In this document: one piece after another, positions 26,239-36,060 of the stretch
Numbering within the stretch: position 1 is the first letter of the stretch
How the letters are laid out: every line of letters starts with the position of its first letter
Origin: Pelagibius marinus
Lineage (GTDB): Bacteria > Pseudomonadota > Alphaproteobacteria > Kiloniellales > Kiloniellaceae
Direction of reading: 5' to 3'
Assembly (NCBI RefSeq): GCF_014925385.1
Contig: NZ_JACSDK010000013.1
Coordinates: 1 to 64,000, forward strand
Length of the DNA: 64,000 nucleotides
Program-made: the position numbers and the translations under genes
The notes under the pieces: model-generated
What the model saw: the letters and a program-made list of their open reading frames with translations, nothing else
Told to the model about the DNA's origin: nothing
Databases searched by the model: none

Positions 26239-28818
26239 TCATGGGGATTTTCCTTGTTTGTCGATGATCTCGCGAATCTGCGCCACGATTTTGTTTGGAC
26301 TGACCGGCTTGTGAAGCAAGGCATCGGCTCCTTGCCGGCGTGCAATGCTCTCGGTGATCTCCGCGTCGAACCCGGTGTAGAGGATTGCCCGCAGTTCCGG
26401 CCGAAGTTCTTTGAGCTTCGAAATCAGCGCGAGCCCGGTCATTCCCGGCATTACCTGGTCGGATACCACAAAATCCCACGACTCGGGCGTTTCTCTGACC
26501 GTGCGAAACGCTTCATGCGGACTGGTAAAACACATCACTTCATAGCCGCAGCGCCGCAATCCGGTCGTCAGCACTTGGGCCAGATCCGGATCGTCATCGA
26601 CAACAAGAACGCGTTCGTTGCCGAACAAGCTTCTCTCCGCAACAGCTTCTTGCGTCCGCGCCTCGGGTAAAGCCTTCTCAAGAGGCAGGTAGATTTCGAA
26701 GGTGGTGCCCTCTCCGAGCTCACTTTCGACGCAGATAGCGCCTCCGTACGAGCCGACGATGCCGTGGACCACCGCAAGGCCAAGGCCGGTGCCGCGCCCG
26801 AGTGTCTTTGTCGTATAGAATGGTTCAAAGATTCTTGCCCGCGTTTGGTCATCCATACCGCCCCCCGTGTCGGAGACAGAGAGCAAGGCGTAGTCGCGAC
26901 CCTGCTCAAGCTTGCCCGTTCCGCTTAGCTCTACGCGCCGGCCGGCCTTTCGGGTCACGCGGATCTGCGACAGCTTGATGGCGATCGTCCCGGGCGTGCT
27001 GCCCAGGGCGTCCCTGGCGTTGAGGCAGAGGTTGAGCAATATCTGATCAATCTGTCCCGCGTTGCAGAGAACAGGAAGTGGCCGGTCGCCAATCTCGACC
27101 ACAAGGGAGGAGGAGGAGGGCAGAGAGGTATCCAGCAGATCGCGGCAACTCTCTACCACCGCGGCCAGATCGAGGACCCGTCGTTCAGTATCGCGGGCGC
27201 CGGCAAAGGCCAGCAACTGCTCGACAAGGTCCCTGCCTCTCTCGCTGACCCTGATAATGCGCTCGGCATACTTCTGCTGTTCAGAGCCCTCGGGCAGATC
27301 ATCGACCAGGAACTGCGAAAAGCCCATGGCGGCTCCGAGCAGATTGTTGAAGTCGTGGGCGATGCCGCCGGCCAAACGACCGACTGCCTCCATCTTTCCA
27401 GTTTGCTGCAGGCGCCGCTCGAGTGCCTCACGCTCCTGCTGTTCGGCTTTTTCTCGGGAAATATCCTGCATGGCGACGACCAGATTCCCGGCTGCCTCGT
27501 CGACAGACCTGATGCTGGCGACCGAAATCAACCCCCAGTACGATCCAGCGGAAAAGCGATCCGCCAAGACCTCCTCCCGGCCGACACCGCCGGTTTGAAT
27601 CGAGTCGATCAGCCTCTGCCAGACGTCCTTCGGCAGGATGTCCGTCATCGTCAGATCAGCATAGGCGCGCTCCCCGGCCTCCCGGTCGAAACCGATGATC
27701 TGCAGGAACACTTCGTTGCAGTAAATCAGGCGGCCCGTAGGATCGGCTATGGCGATACCGGCCGGCCCCTGTTCAACGGCGGCGGACAGCTCGCGGACCC
27801 GTGCTTCGGCCAGGCTGCGGGCGGTGACATCGGTCGCGGTACCCCGATAACCCACGAACTTGCCGTCCTCGTCACACAGGGGGTCTCCGTTGATCGAGCA
27901 ATAGTAGAGCCGTCCATCTTGATCATGAAGCTTGTAGACGAAGTTCCGAAAAGGTTCATGCCTTTCCAGCATGGCTTTATGGCGCTGCCACTTCTCGGGG
28001 GCTGACTTCAGGTCGGCCGAGAAATCCCAGCGAAGGCCGCCAATCCGCGTTCCACGATCATGCGTCGCTGTCTTGGCGGTGTCCGAAATATATGTGAATC
28101 TGTGGTCCGGACCCGTCTCCCAGAAGTGATCCGATCCGATCATGGCAAATTGCTGAAAGCGCGCTTCGCTTTCGACAAGGGCCAATTCCGCCTTGTGCCG
28201 ACGGTAGGTGTAGATGATGAGAAGCAGGCCAAGCACTGCCAAGGCCAGGAGGACTGAAAGCAGGCCGTTTCGAAGCCTTTCGATTCGATCAGCCTGCCGG
28301 CGCAGCATGGCGTTCGAATGCTGCCCCGCGTCCTGCAGCAGACGATTGGCATCCTTGAAGGCACCGGCTGCGCGGCTCTCGACCAGGCTCAAGACTTGAT
28401 CTGACCCTGGAGTGAAGCCATAGAGCCCCTCTGTAAGCCACAACCTGATATCAAACAGCGCAGGATTGACCACAGCGTAGACGGCCGAGGCGCCGATCAT
28501 GTTGTCGAAGTTGTACGTGCTGCGGATTTCCGACAGCTTCGCTTGGGCAGCATCGACGGATTGGAGAACCGCCTCATTCCGTTCGCTCCCGGGGTCTGCA
28601 CGGGCAAGCTGAACCGCCTGGGCCAGGTCTCCCAGGTCATGCAGAAGGAGCACGATGTCCCGCTCCTGCTGAGACAATGTCAAAGGAATGTCAGAGCGAA
28701 TCTGCTCAATGGAGGAATGCACGAAATAGGCAACCGGGACGGTGAGGAGAATCGCCATGGCGACCACCCAGACTGCGAGGTTGGGAAACTTAAAGCCCGG
28801 CAAAAACCCAATCTTCAT
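26239..28818 (-). CDS. Hybrid sensor histidine kinase (PAS-PAS-HisKA-HATPase-REC)
   Basis: An 859-residue membrane kinase. A membrane segment near residues 12-35 and another near 185-205 enclose a periplasmic domain of about 150 residues. Two PAS domains follow (about 220-335 and 345-465; the second has GIAIADPTGRLIYCNEVFLQIIG). Next come the HisKA domain with phospho-acceptor His in LAGGIAHDFNNLLGAA, the HATPase domain (GGGMDD, GRGTGLGLAVVHG) and a C-terminal receiver (RVLVVDDDPDLA, SDQVMPGMTG, LLHKPVSP). I prefer ATG 28818 over an upstream TTG at 28839. The TAXI binding-protein gene lies upstream on the same strand, 187 bases away, and may provide the ligand signal. Confidence 0.9.
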   Translation of the reverse strand: MKIGFLPGFKFPNLAVWVVAMAILLTVPVAYFVHSSIEQIRSDIPLTLSQQERDIVLLLHDLGDLAQAVQLARADPGSERNEAVLQSVDAAQAKLSEIRSTYNFDNMIGASAVYAVVNPALFDIRLWLTEGLYGFTPGSDQVLSLVESRAAGAFKDANRLLQDAGQHSNAMLRRQADRIERLRNGLLSVLLALAVLGLLLIIYTYRRHKAELALVESEARFQQFAMIGSDHFWETGPDHRFTYISDTAKTATHDRGTRIGGLRWDFSADLKSAPEKWQRHKAMLERHEPFRNFVYKLHDQDGRLYYCSINGDPLCDEDGKFVGYRGTATDVTARSLAEARVRELSAAVEQGPAGIAIADPTGRLIYCNEVFLQIIGFDREAGERAYADLTMTDILPKDVWQRLIDSIQTGGVGREEVLADRFSAGSYWGLISVASIRSVDEAAGNLVVAMQDISREKAEQQEREALERRLQQTGKMEAVGRLAGGIAHDFNNLLGAAMGFSQFLVDDLPEGSEQQKYAERIIRVSERGRDLVEQLLAFAGARDTERRVLDLAAVVESCRDLLDTSLPSSSSLVVEIGDRPLPVLCNAGQIDQILLNLCLNARDALGSTPGTIAIKLSQIRVTRKAGRRVELSGTGKLEQGRDYALLSVSDTGGGMDDQTRARIFEPFYTTKTLGRGTGLGLAVVHGIVGSYGGAICVESELGEGTTFEIYLPLEKALPEARTQEAVAERSLFGNERVLVVDDDPDLAQVLTTGLRRCGYEVMCFTSPHEAFRTVRETPESWDFVVSDQVMPGMTGLALISKLKELRPELRAILYTGFDAEITESIARRQGADALLHKPVSPNKIVAQIREIIDKQGKSP

Positions 28819-29005
28819 GTGATCTCTCAAAAGATCCAAACGCTGCCATCGGACCGGAGTCCGCCTTGCGCGCTTGACCGCTACTCGGACAACGAAGCGT
28901 CGCCCAGCTTGGGGGCTTCACCTGCGACCTTCAGGTTTGCGAACTCGCAGCGGCCTTGGGCCGGCAGCTGCGGGTTGCTCTTGTCCCTGGGTCACATGAG
29001 TCGGT

Positions 29006-30019
29006 CTATTTTATCATCCCCACTTCGCGATAGTAGCGCTCTGCGCCCCTGTGCAACGGAATGCTGATGCCCTGCAATGCGGTCTCCAAGGTTATGGCCT
29101 TGGCTTTCGGGTGCCCGGTTTCGAACAGCTTGCGGGAAGCGTCATTCCATAGCGCCTTGGTAATTTCATAGACAAGGTCGGCGGAAACGCCGGCGCCGAC
29201 CAGCCACTGGGCGCCGACCGAGACGGTTTCGATTTCGTCGATTCCCGGGTAGGTGCTCTTGGGAATAACGTCTTTTGCAAGGAAGCTGTATTGCGCGATC
29301 AGGGCATCCCTTTCCGATCCCGATATCGGAATCAGGTCCACCCCGACATCGGACGCGAGCGCGACGACCGATGTTGTTGGGTAGCCGGCGACGATAAAGA
29401 AGGCATCGAGTTCGCCGGACCCGATCAAGGCAGCGGCCGGACTTGGCTTTAGGTATCGTGGCACTAAATCCGATTCGGATAGGCCGTAGGCCTCGAGGAT
29501 GAGGCGGGCATCGACCAATGTTCCCGAACCCGGCTCGTCCAGGGACACCCGCTTGCCCTTCAAATCCTCGACCGAGGCGATTCCGGCACCCTTGCGGGCC
29601 ACCAGGTGAATGCTCTCCAGATAGAGATTGGCAATGACACGAAGCGATGTCACCGGGTCCTGATCGCCGTAGATACCGGTCCCCGTGTAAGCCCAAAAGG
29701 CGATATCGGACTGCGCAAAACCGGATTCGAGGCTTCCTCTCGCGATGGCGTCGATGTTGGCGACTGAACCATTGGCCGACTGAGCAACGGCGACCAGCCC
29801 CGGAACGCCGCAACTGCCACCCTGATCACAGGGACGCGCCTCCGGCGGGTTGCTGATCGACTGCGCGATCAGCCCGCCGATCGGGTAGTAGGTGCCGCCG
29901 ATCCCACCGGTTCCGATCCGAAAAAGCTGGAACTCCTGCGCCTTTACCTGTGCGCCAAGGGGAAATCCTGCGGAGACCAGCGCGACCAGGGAAGCGAGAA
30001 TGGCTTTTCGCAAGAACAT
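29006..30019 (-). CDS. TAXI family TRAP transporter solute-binding protein
   Basis: A 337-residue periplasmic protein with a signal peptide (about residues 1-28, ending VKAQ). It has the TAXI hallmarks IGTGGIGGTYYPIGGLIAQ near the N-terminus and LKGKRVSLDEPGSGTLVDAR in the middle. TAXI proteins normally feed a fused TRAP permease, but none is encoded nearby. The downstream neighbour on the same strand is a hybrid histidine kinase with a large periplasmic domain, so this protein may act as a ligand-sensing accessory rather than as a transport component. Confidence 0.9.
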   Translation of the reverse strand: MFLRKAILASLVALVSAGFPLGAQVKAQEFQLFRIGTGGIGGTYYPIGGLIAQSISNPPEARPCDQGGSCGVPGLVAVAQSANGSVANIDAIARGSLESGFAQSDIAFWAYTGTGIYGDQDPVTSLRVIANLYLESIHLVARKGAGIASVEDLKGKRVSLDEPGSGTLVDARLILEAYGLSESDLVPRYLKPSPAAALIGSGELDAFFIVAGYPTTSVVALASDVGVDLIPISGSERDALIAQYSFLAKDVIPKSTYPGIDEIETVSVGAQWLVGAGVSADLVYEITKALWNDASRKLFETGHPKAKAITLETALQGISIPLHRGAERYYREVGMIK

Positions 30020-30500
30020 CGCGCTCTCCTTTTTCTGTCGATAGCGGAAACCTAACCTGCAATATCTCGATCATCTCCAAACTCGGCCCCAATGGCGGCC
30101 GAACGGATTTCATTCCGGAACTATACCCGTATTCTTGCCCGATAAGATGAGTCTCCGGTGGTGGAGTTGAACTTGCCACCGCGTTTCGGTCGATTCTCAA
30201 CTCTTACCGGTACCTTTCACCCGCCGCTATCTGTGTCTTTCCTCGATTCAAAGCATCGTTGGTGATGGTCGCCGCAAGCGACCCTTCAACCACAGGGTGC
30301 TGTCGAACGAACCGAGGGGTATCGCGAAGTCAGCATGCTGAAACGGATCGTACCTTTCGGGCGGCGCGCCTTACCGGGCGAAAACGCTGCTCGGCCGCTT
30401 CTGAAGGCACACATATGGCTGCCGCCGAAGGCGCTTTCGCGGCCCAATTGGCGGCTGTCGGCTTAACTGTTCCTTCACCGCTTATCTGCATCTACTACGT
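30020..30500. other. Intergenic region (481 bases) between divergent genes
   Basis: Separates the TAXI binding-protein gene (minus) from the PAS histidine kinase (plus). It should hold both promoters. I see no palindrome strong enough to name and no gene with a ribosome-binding site. Confidence 0.45.
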
Positions 30501-31859
30501 GTGAAATATTCCGAAATTGGCGGCGACCGGCTGTCGACGGAAGCAGAAAAGAGGGTAGCGGCTCGCCGCATGGAGTTTTCCACTTCGCCTGGAGAATCAG
30601 GCGCGACTGTTCAGGCAGACGTCGATGGTCGTCGCCCAGCCTGCGACGAAGCCGAGGACCGCAGGTTGAATGACTTGCGCGCCGAATGTCGTGCCCTGCG
30701 CAAGCAACTCGACGCGGCCGGCGACGGCGCGATTTTCGCCGAAGCGCTGGAGGCGGTCTCCGAAGCGATCGTGATCTACGACGCGGAGGGGCGGCTCGTC
30801 ACCTGCAACCACAACTTCCGGGAACTCTACGGTTACAGCGAAGAGGAAGCGCGGCCGGGGGTCCATTTTGCCGAGCTGGGGAAGATCGACGTCGCGCGCG
30901 GCCACGTGGTCGTTGGCGACGAGTATGGCGATGGCGATGCCTACCTGGAACGCAAGGCCGAATACCGCCGCAGCCTGGAAGGGTCCTTTATCGTCCAGCT
31001 CAAAGACGGCCGCTGGCTGAAGACCACCGACCGGCGCATGAGCGGTGGCGGCTTCGTCAGCGTCCAGGTCGATATCACCGAGATCAAGCACAAGGAAGAG
31101 GTGTTCCGCAACGCCATGGAGCAGGCCGAAGCCGCGGCGCGGAGCAAGTCGGAGTTCCTGGCCAACATCAGCCACGATCTGAGAACGCCGCTGAACGCGA
31201 TCCTCGGTTTTTCGGAGATGGTGCTCGGTGAAGTCAGCGGTCCCTTCGAGAACGAGACTTACCGGGGCTACCTGGAGAACATCCACAAAGGCGGCCGGCT
31301 GCTGCTGTCCATCGTCGACGACATCCTCGATACCGCGAAGCTCGACAGCGGCAAGTACAACTTGAAGCCCGAGCGTTTCGATCCGATCGAGCTGACGGAA
31401 GAAGTACTGGCGACCTTCACCCCGATCTCCCGGGACAAGGACCTGCAGATCAGCGTCACGGCGCCACCCGAGGGCATGCCGACCATCGTCTCCGACCGGC
31501 GCGCGCTGATTCAGATCATGAACAATCTTGTCTCGAATGCCTGCAAGCACACCGACGACGGAGGCTCTATCGATCTGCGGTGGGGCCTGTCGGAGGGCAA
31601 GTACGTGCAATTTTCAGTGACAGACAACGGCGTCGGCATGCCGGCGGAACTCGTGGCCAAGATCGGCGAGCCTTTCCTGTCCGACGGAAGCGCCACGGCG
31701 CTGCGCGGCGAAAGGGGAACCGGACTCGGCTTCTACATCTGTACGAAGCTTGTCGACCTGCTGGGTGGCGTCCTCTCGGTGGACAGCACGCCCGGCGAGG
31801 GCACCAGCGTCTCAGTGCAGTGGCCGCTGGAGAGCCTGGCCCCCGAGCCTATGACTTAA
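30501..31859 (+). CDS. PAS-domain sensor histidine kinase, soluble
   Basis: A 452-residue kinase without membrane segments. An N-terminal coiled region (about 50-75) precedes a PAS domain (about 80-195: AVSEAIVIYDAEGRLVTCNHNF). HisKA follows with the phospho-acceptor His in LANISHDLRTPLNAILG (about residue 225), then HATPase (NNLVSNACKHTDDGG, DNGVGMP, GERGTGLGFYI). The open frame begins with GTG 30501, which lacks a ribosome-binding site; ATG 30570 preceded by GAGGG is an alternative start. There is no adjacent plus-strand response regulator, so it is an orphan kinase. Confidence 0.88.
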   Translation: MKYSEIGGDRLSTEAEKRVAARRMEFSTSPGESGATVQADVDGRRPACDEAEDRRLNDLRAECRALRKQLDAAGDGAIFAEALEAVSEAIVIYDAEGRLVTCNHNFRELYGYSEEEARPGVHFAELGKIDVARGHVVVGDEYGDGDAYLERKAEYRRSLEGSFIVQLKDGRWLKTTDRRMSGGGFVSVQVDITEIKHKEEVFRNAMEQAEAAARSKSEFLANISHDLRTPLNAILGFSEMVLGEVSGPFENETYRGYLENIHKGGRLLLSIVDDILDTAKLDSGKYNLKPERFDPIELTEEVLATFTPISRDKDLQISVTAPPEGMPTIVSDRRALIQIMNNLVSNACKHTDDGGSIDLRWGLSEGKYVQFSVTDNGVGMPAELVAKIGEPFLSDGSATALRGERGTGLGFYICTKLVDLLGGVLSVDSTPGEGTSVSVQWPLESLAPEPMT

Positions 31860-32036
31860 CCCCACACGGTCTTCAGCCGGCCCGAGCTTCCCGACGGGCC
31901 TCCTGCGCCCGCTGGATCACCCGGGACGCAAAGGCTAATGTGCTCCCGAAAGCTTGATTTCCGTTCGAGTCGGCCGAATTCCCAAGGGAACCGGCGGGCT
32001 TTGCCGGATATGCCAACTGGGGGCGAGGGGAATTCG

Positions 32037-32633
32037 TTGAAGGAACTGCTACAGCGCAACGCCGAGTGGGCGGCCCGGCACATTGCCGAGAATCCAAACT
32101 ATTTCAAGCGTTTGTCGGAAATCCAGAGGCCGCACTACTTCTGGATCGGCTGTTCCGACAGCCGCGTGCCCGCCAACGTCATCGCCGGCCTGGAGCCGGG
32201 CGAGGTCTTCGTCCACCGCAACGTCGCCAACCTGGTGAACCCGGGCGACCTGAACTGCCTCTCGGTGCTGCAGTTCGCCGTCGAGGCACTGAAGGTTCAG
32301 GAGATCATTGTCACCGGCCACTACGGCTGCGGCGGCATCGCCGCCGCCGTGGACGGGGAGCGCCACGGCATCATCGACCACTGGCTGCAGCCGATCCGCG
32401 ACATCGCCGCCCACCAGGCCGGGGAACTGGAGAACCTCGCCGACGAGCGCGCCCGCCTCGACCGGCTGTGCGAGCTGAACGTCATGGCGCAGGTGCAGCG
32501 GGTGGCGGAAACCCCCATTGTCCAGGACGCCTGGAAGCGCGGCCAGCCCCTGCTGGTGCACGGCCTGGTCTACGGGCTCAGCGACGGCCGCCTGCGCAAC
32601 CTCGGCTGCACCCTGCCCAGACCGGCCGAATAG
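32037..32633 (+). CDS. Carbonic anhydrase, beta class
   Basis: A 198-residue enzyme interconverting CO2 and bicarbonate. The zinc ligands are evident: Cys in IGCSDSRVPAN, and His and Cys in TGHYGCGGI; the Asp-Arg dyad lies in SDSR. It resembles E. coli Can along its length (HRNVANLVNPGDLNCLSVLQ, then LCELNVMAQV and AWKRGQ). The TTG at 32037 has GAGGGG seven bases upstream and gives an N-terminus (KELLQRNAEW) matching the family; ATG 32010 or ATG 31938 in the same frame are possible alternatives. The APC permease gene follows after 18 bases, so they may be co-transcribed. Confidence 0.9.
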   Translation: MKELLQRNAEWAARHIAENPNYFKRLSEIQRPHYFWIGCSDSRVPANVIAGLEPGEVFVHRNVANLVNPGDLNCLSVLQFAVEALKVQEIIVTGHYGCGGIAAAVDGERHGIIDHWLQPIRDIAAHQAGELENLADERARLDRLCELNVMAQVQRVAETPIVQDAWKRGQPLLVHGLVYGLSDGRLRNLGCTLPRPAE

Positions 32634-32651
32634 CCGGGGGCCGCGCAGCGC

Positions 32652-33896
32652 ATGGGCGGTGAACCATCGCTGAAACCCGGCCCATCCCTTAAGCGTGGCC
32701 TCAATCTGCCGTTGCTGGTGCTCTATGGCCTGGGCACCACCATCGGCGCCGGGATCTACGCCCTGGTCGGCAAGGTGGTCGGCAATGCCGGGCTGCACGC
32801 GCCCTTCGCCTTCCTGCTGTCGGCGGCCCTGGTCGCCTTTTCCGCCTTCTCCTTCGCCGAGCTGTCCTCGCGCCTGCCGCGCAGCGCCGGCGAAGCGGTC
32901 TACGTTCATGAAAGCTTCGGCCTGCGCTGGCTGGCGCTTGCGGTCGGCCTGCTGGTGATCCTGGCCGGCATCGTGTCCTGCGCCACCCTGGCGCGCGGTT
33001 TCGTCGGCTATTTCCAGGAACTGGCCGCGCTGCCGGCCTGGCTCGGCATCCTGCTCATCGTCGCCGCCCTCGCGGCGGTGGCGGCCTGGGGCATCACCGA
33101 ATCGGCGCTGCTGGCCGCGGCGGTCACGCTGCTGGAGGCAGGCGGGCTGATCTTCGTCGTCTGGAGCGGACACGACGCCCTGGCGACCCTGCCCCAGCGC
33201 TGGACGGAGATCGTTCCCTCCCTGGAAGGCGGCGTCTGGCTCGGCCTGCTCTCCGCCGGCGTCGTGGCCTTCTATGCCTTCATCGGCTTCGAGGACATGG
33301 TCAACGTGGCCGAGGAGGTGAAGGACGCCGAGCGCAGCATGCCGGCGGCGATTCTGCTGACCCTCGCCCTGACCTCGGTGCTCTACTTCCTCGTCGGTCT
33401 GGTGGCGGTGCTGGCGGTGCCGGTCGACGATCTGGCGGTCAGCGACGCGCCGCTCGCCCTCTTCATCCAGCGCACCACCGGCGGCTCCGGCGCCTGGATC
33501 AGCCTCATCGCCATCGTCGCCGTGCTGAACGGCGCCCTCATCCAGATCATCATGGCCGCGCGGGTGCTCTACGGCCTCAGCGCCCAGGGCTGGCTGCCGC
33601 CCTTCTTCGCCCAGGTGCATGCCCGCCGGCGCACGCCCGTCAAGGCGACGCTGGCGGTCGCGGCGGCCGTGGCCGGCTTCGCCCTGCTGCTGCCCCTGGA
33701 GACCCTGGCGCGGGGCACTTCCCTGGTGACGCTGGTGATCTTCGCCACGGTGAACCTGGCGCTATGGCGTCTCAAGGCGCGCGCGCCCGCGCCGGCCGGG
33801 GCGGTGACCTTTCCCCGCTGGATCAGCCTCTGCGGCTGCCTGGTCTGTGCCGCGGTCTTCGCGTTGGAGGTCGCACGCCTGATTGCCGGCCTCTAG
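32652..33896 (+). CDS. APC family amino acid permease
   Basis: A 414-residue inner-membrane transporter with about 12 hydrophobic segments. TM1 has the unwound consensus LYGLGTTIGAGIYALVGKV, and TM6 has AFYAFIGFEDMVNVAEEVKD, both typical of the amino acid-polyamine-organocation family. The substrate cannot be told. It overlaps the end of the convergent cyclase gene by four bases (CTAG shared by both stops). Confidence 0.88.
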   Translation: MGGEPSLKPGPSLKRGLNLPLLVLYGLGTTIGAGIYALVGKVVGNAGLHAPFAFLLSAALVAFSAFSFAELSSRLPRSAGEAVYVHESFGLRWLALAVGLLVILAGIVSCATLARGFVGYFQELAALPAWLGILLIVAALAAVAAWGITESALLAAAVTLLEAGGLIFVVWSGHDALATLPQRWTEIVPSLEGGVWLGLLSAGVVAFYAFIGFEDMVNVAEEVKDAERSMPAAILLTLALTSVLYFLVGLVAVLAVPVDDLAVSDAPLALFIQRTTGGSGAWISLIAIVAVLNGALIQIIMAARVLYGLSAQGWLPPFFAQVHARRRTPVKATLAVAAAVAGFALLLPLETLARGTSLVTLVIFATVNLALWRLKARAPAPAGAVTFPRWISLCGCLVCAAVFALEVARLIAGL

Positions 33897-35014
33897 CTGG
33901 TGAAGAATTCCATCTCGCCGATGTTCTTGGCGCAGGCGACCAGGCGCTTGCCGTATTTCTTGCGGTCGAGGCTGCCCAGTTCGTCCTGGAACTCGCGGCT
34001 GATGCGGATCGCGCCCAGGTTCTCCGGGGCCTCCAGGACATCCTCGGCGTGGAGCTGCTCCAGCCTGGCCGCCTTGTTCACCTCCCGGCCGATGAGGGTG
34101 AACTGGTGCCGGGTGGTGGAGCCGAAGTCGCCGCTCAGCACCAGGCCGACGTGCAGCCCCACGCGCAGCGACAGCGGCGCGGCGCCGATCTTGATGGCGG
34201 CGACTGCCTTGACGGCCTCCTCGGCGGCGCGCAGGGCCTGCACGCAGTCGCTTCGCGCGTTGCCATCGCTGCCCGACAGCACCCAGAAGGCCATGAGGCC
34301 GTCGCCGATGAACTTGTCGATGTGTCCGCCACGTCCCAGGATCGGCAGCGACTGGGCGTTGAAGAAGCGCTGGACGATGTCGGCGATGCGGTCCGGAGCC
34401 GTGTTCAGGGTGTGCCGGCTGAAGTCGACGATGTCGGAGAACCAGATGATGGCGCGGTCGACGGCGTAGGACATCTGATGGTCGCTGCCCGCACGCAGGC
34501 GCCGGCTCAGGGCGTACTCGTTGGTGTAGGCATGGAGGATGCGGGTGTCGTCGGCCAGCTGCCGGCTGAGCGAGGAGGTCTTGTGGCTGGCATTGCGCAG
34601 CTTCAGCGAGATGATCTTGGCGATGTTCTTCCAGAGGACGCCGGCTTCGGGGTGGTTCTCGATCTTTTCCCTGTCGATGACCAGAACTTCGACGCAGCTT
34701 TCGTTGGCGACGACGTCGTAGCTGCGCTGGTAGCCGTTGCCGACCAGGTGCTGCTCGCCGATCACCTCGTTGCGCCGCCGCACGAAGAGGGTGCGGTCCC
34801 GCTCCTTGATGGCGACTGAACCGGTCACGATGATCCAGAGGCAGCGGGCCGGATCGCCGTGCCGGCAGATGTATTCGCCCTCCGCGTAGCGGTAAGGCCG
34901 CGGCTCCAGGCGGGAGGGATCGGCGACGTCGTCCACCAGGCCGCTGCTGACCAGGGCCTCTGAATAATCCGGCGCCAGGCCGCACACCTCCAGGAGCTGC
35001 GTTTCCTTTGCCAT
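33893..35014 (-). CDS. Cyclic nucleotide-binding / class III adenylate-guanylate cyclase protein
   Basis: A 373-residue soluble protein. Residues about 30-140 form a cNMP-binding domain (EGEYICRHGDPARCLWIIVTG). A linker follows, and then a class III cyclase catalytic domain at about 185-340. The metal-binding aspartates are in WFSDIVDFSRH and FIGDGLMAFW; LRVGLHVG and FTLIGREVNKAARLE complete the fold. It should make cAMP or cGMP under allosteric control by a nucleotide. It stands alone, with a convergent permease gene downstream. Confidence 0.88.
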   Translation of the reverse strand: MAKETQLLEVCGLAPDYSEALVSSGLVDDVADPSRLEPRPYRYAEGEYICRHGDPARCLWIIVTGSVAIKERDRTLFVRRRNEVIGEQHLVGNGYQRSYDVVANESCVEVLVIDREKIENHPEAGVLWKNIAKIISLKLRNASHKTSSLSRQLADDTRILHAYTNEYALSRRLRAGSDHQMSYAVDRAIIWFSDIVDFSRHTLNTAPDRIADIVQRFFNAQSLPILGRGGHIDKFIGDGLMAFWVLSGSDGNARSDCVQALRAAEEAVKAVAAIKIGAAPLSLRVGLHVGLVLSGDFGSTTRHQFTLIGREVNKAARLEQLHAEDVLEAPENLGAIRISREFQDELGSLDRKKYGKRLVACAKNIGEMEFFTS

Positions 35015-35357
35015 GTCTTGATCCGATGACGGGTTGCTGGCCGATACGCTCGTGGGACCGGCTCTTCACGGAGATGCTACCGCGAATCCGCTGCGTGCAG
35101 CCAGATCGTGCAATCGCAACTTTGCCGAGCCTGGCCGCCTTGCCGCTCCGGGCCGACTGGCGCCGCTAGGCCTGCCGCTTCGGACCGGGCGGCATCGCGA
35201 AGGCTGCGCGGGGCTTGGGGGCCCAATGCCCTGGCGGGCCTGAGAAAAGATCCTTTCGGCGGGGATGCTCCGCGGCCTGGCCGCGTAGTTCAGGAAGAAG
35301 CTCAAGACAGAGTGGTCCTCCCCAGACCAGGCAAGACAGACGGAAAGGTATCCCCCA
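35015..35357. other. Intergenic region between divergent genes (343 bases)
   Basis: Lies between the cyclase gene (minus) and the EF-hand gene (plus). No gene or clear palindrome is visible. The EF-hand gene has GGAAAGG upstream of its ATG. Confidence 0.4.
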
Positions 35358-35945
35358 ATGAAAAAGACAACGAAACTCGCGGTGGCTTTTGTGGCTCTGG
35401 CCGGCATCGGCGCGACGGCGGTGGTCTCGGCCCAGGCCGACAGCCGCTGGCAGGGCCGCGACGGCGCTGCGCCCCAGATGACGCAGCAGGCCTATGGCGG
35501 CCACCACATGCGCGGCCATCACTCGGGTGGCGGGTGGCACGGCCGCCACGGCGGCGGGCGTCACGGGTTCCGCATGATGGAGGCCTTCGACGCCAACGAC
35601 GACGGCAAGCTGAGCCAGGAGGAGATCGACTCCTCCCGCGCCGAGCGCTTCGGCAAGTTCGACGGCGACGGCGACCAGAGCCTGACCCTGCAGGAGTACG
35701 AGCAGTTGTGGCTCGACGCCATGCGCGAGCGCATGGTCGACCGCTTCCAGGATCTTGACGCCGACGGCGACGCCAAGGTGACCGCCGAGGAGTTCAAGGC
35801 GCCCTTCGCCAAGATGGTGCGCCGCATGGACCGCAACGAGGACGGCGTCATCGACCGCAACGACTTCCGCCGCCACAGGGGTATGGGCCCCGGCGAGGGC
35901 CCCGGCCAGATGCGTGGCCCGCAGACGGACGGTGACAACGGCTAA
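35358..35945 (+). CDS. Secreted EF-hand calcium-binding protein
   Basis: A 195-residue protein with a signal peptide (about residues 1-28, ending VSAQA) and a His/Gly-rich segment (about 50-72). Four EF-hand loops follow: FDANDDGKLSQEE, FDGDGDQSLTLQE, LDADGDAKVTAEE and MDRNEDGVIDRND. Each has Asp/Asn/Asp and a Glu or Asp at position 12. It is probably a periplasmic calcium-binding or calcium-responsive protein. The His-rich part could also bind transition metals, and a multicopper oxidase gene lies convergent downstream. Confidence 0.88.
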   Translation: MKKTTKLAVAFVALAGIGATAVVSAQADSRWQGRDGAAPQMTQQAYGGHHMRGHHSGGGWHGRHGGGRHGFRMMEAFDANDDGKLSQEEIDSSRAERFGKFDGDGDQSLTLQEYEQLWLDAMRERMVDRFQDLDADGDAKVTAEEFKAPFAKMVRRMDRNEDGVIDRNDFRRHRGMGPGEGPGQMRGPQTDGDNG

Positions 35946-36010
35946 GCGCGACAGCGCTTTTCCTGACGAGGCGCGGGGGAAATCCCCCACTCATTGACCC
36001 CGTGCTTCAC

Positions 36011-36047
36011 TGCACCGCGGACTTAGATGGCCCTGGTCCGCGGTGCA
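36011..36047. terminator. Bidirectional rho-independent terminator
   Basis: A perfect 12-base stem, TGCACCGCGGAC (36011-36022) with GTCCGCGGTGCA (36036-36047), around a 13-base loop, followed by GGCTTTTCC. It sits between the convergent EF-hand and multicopper oxidase genes and could end both transcripts. Confidence 0.8.
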
Positions 36048-36060
36048 GGCTTTTCCGGAT

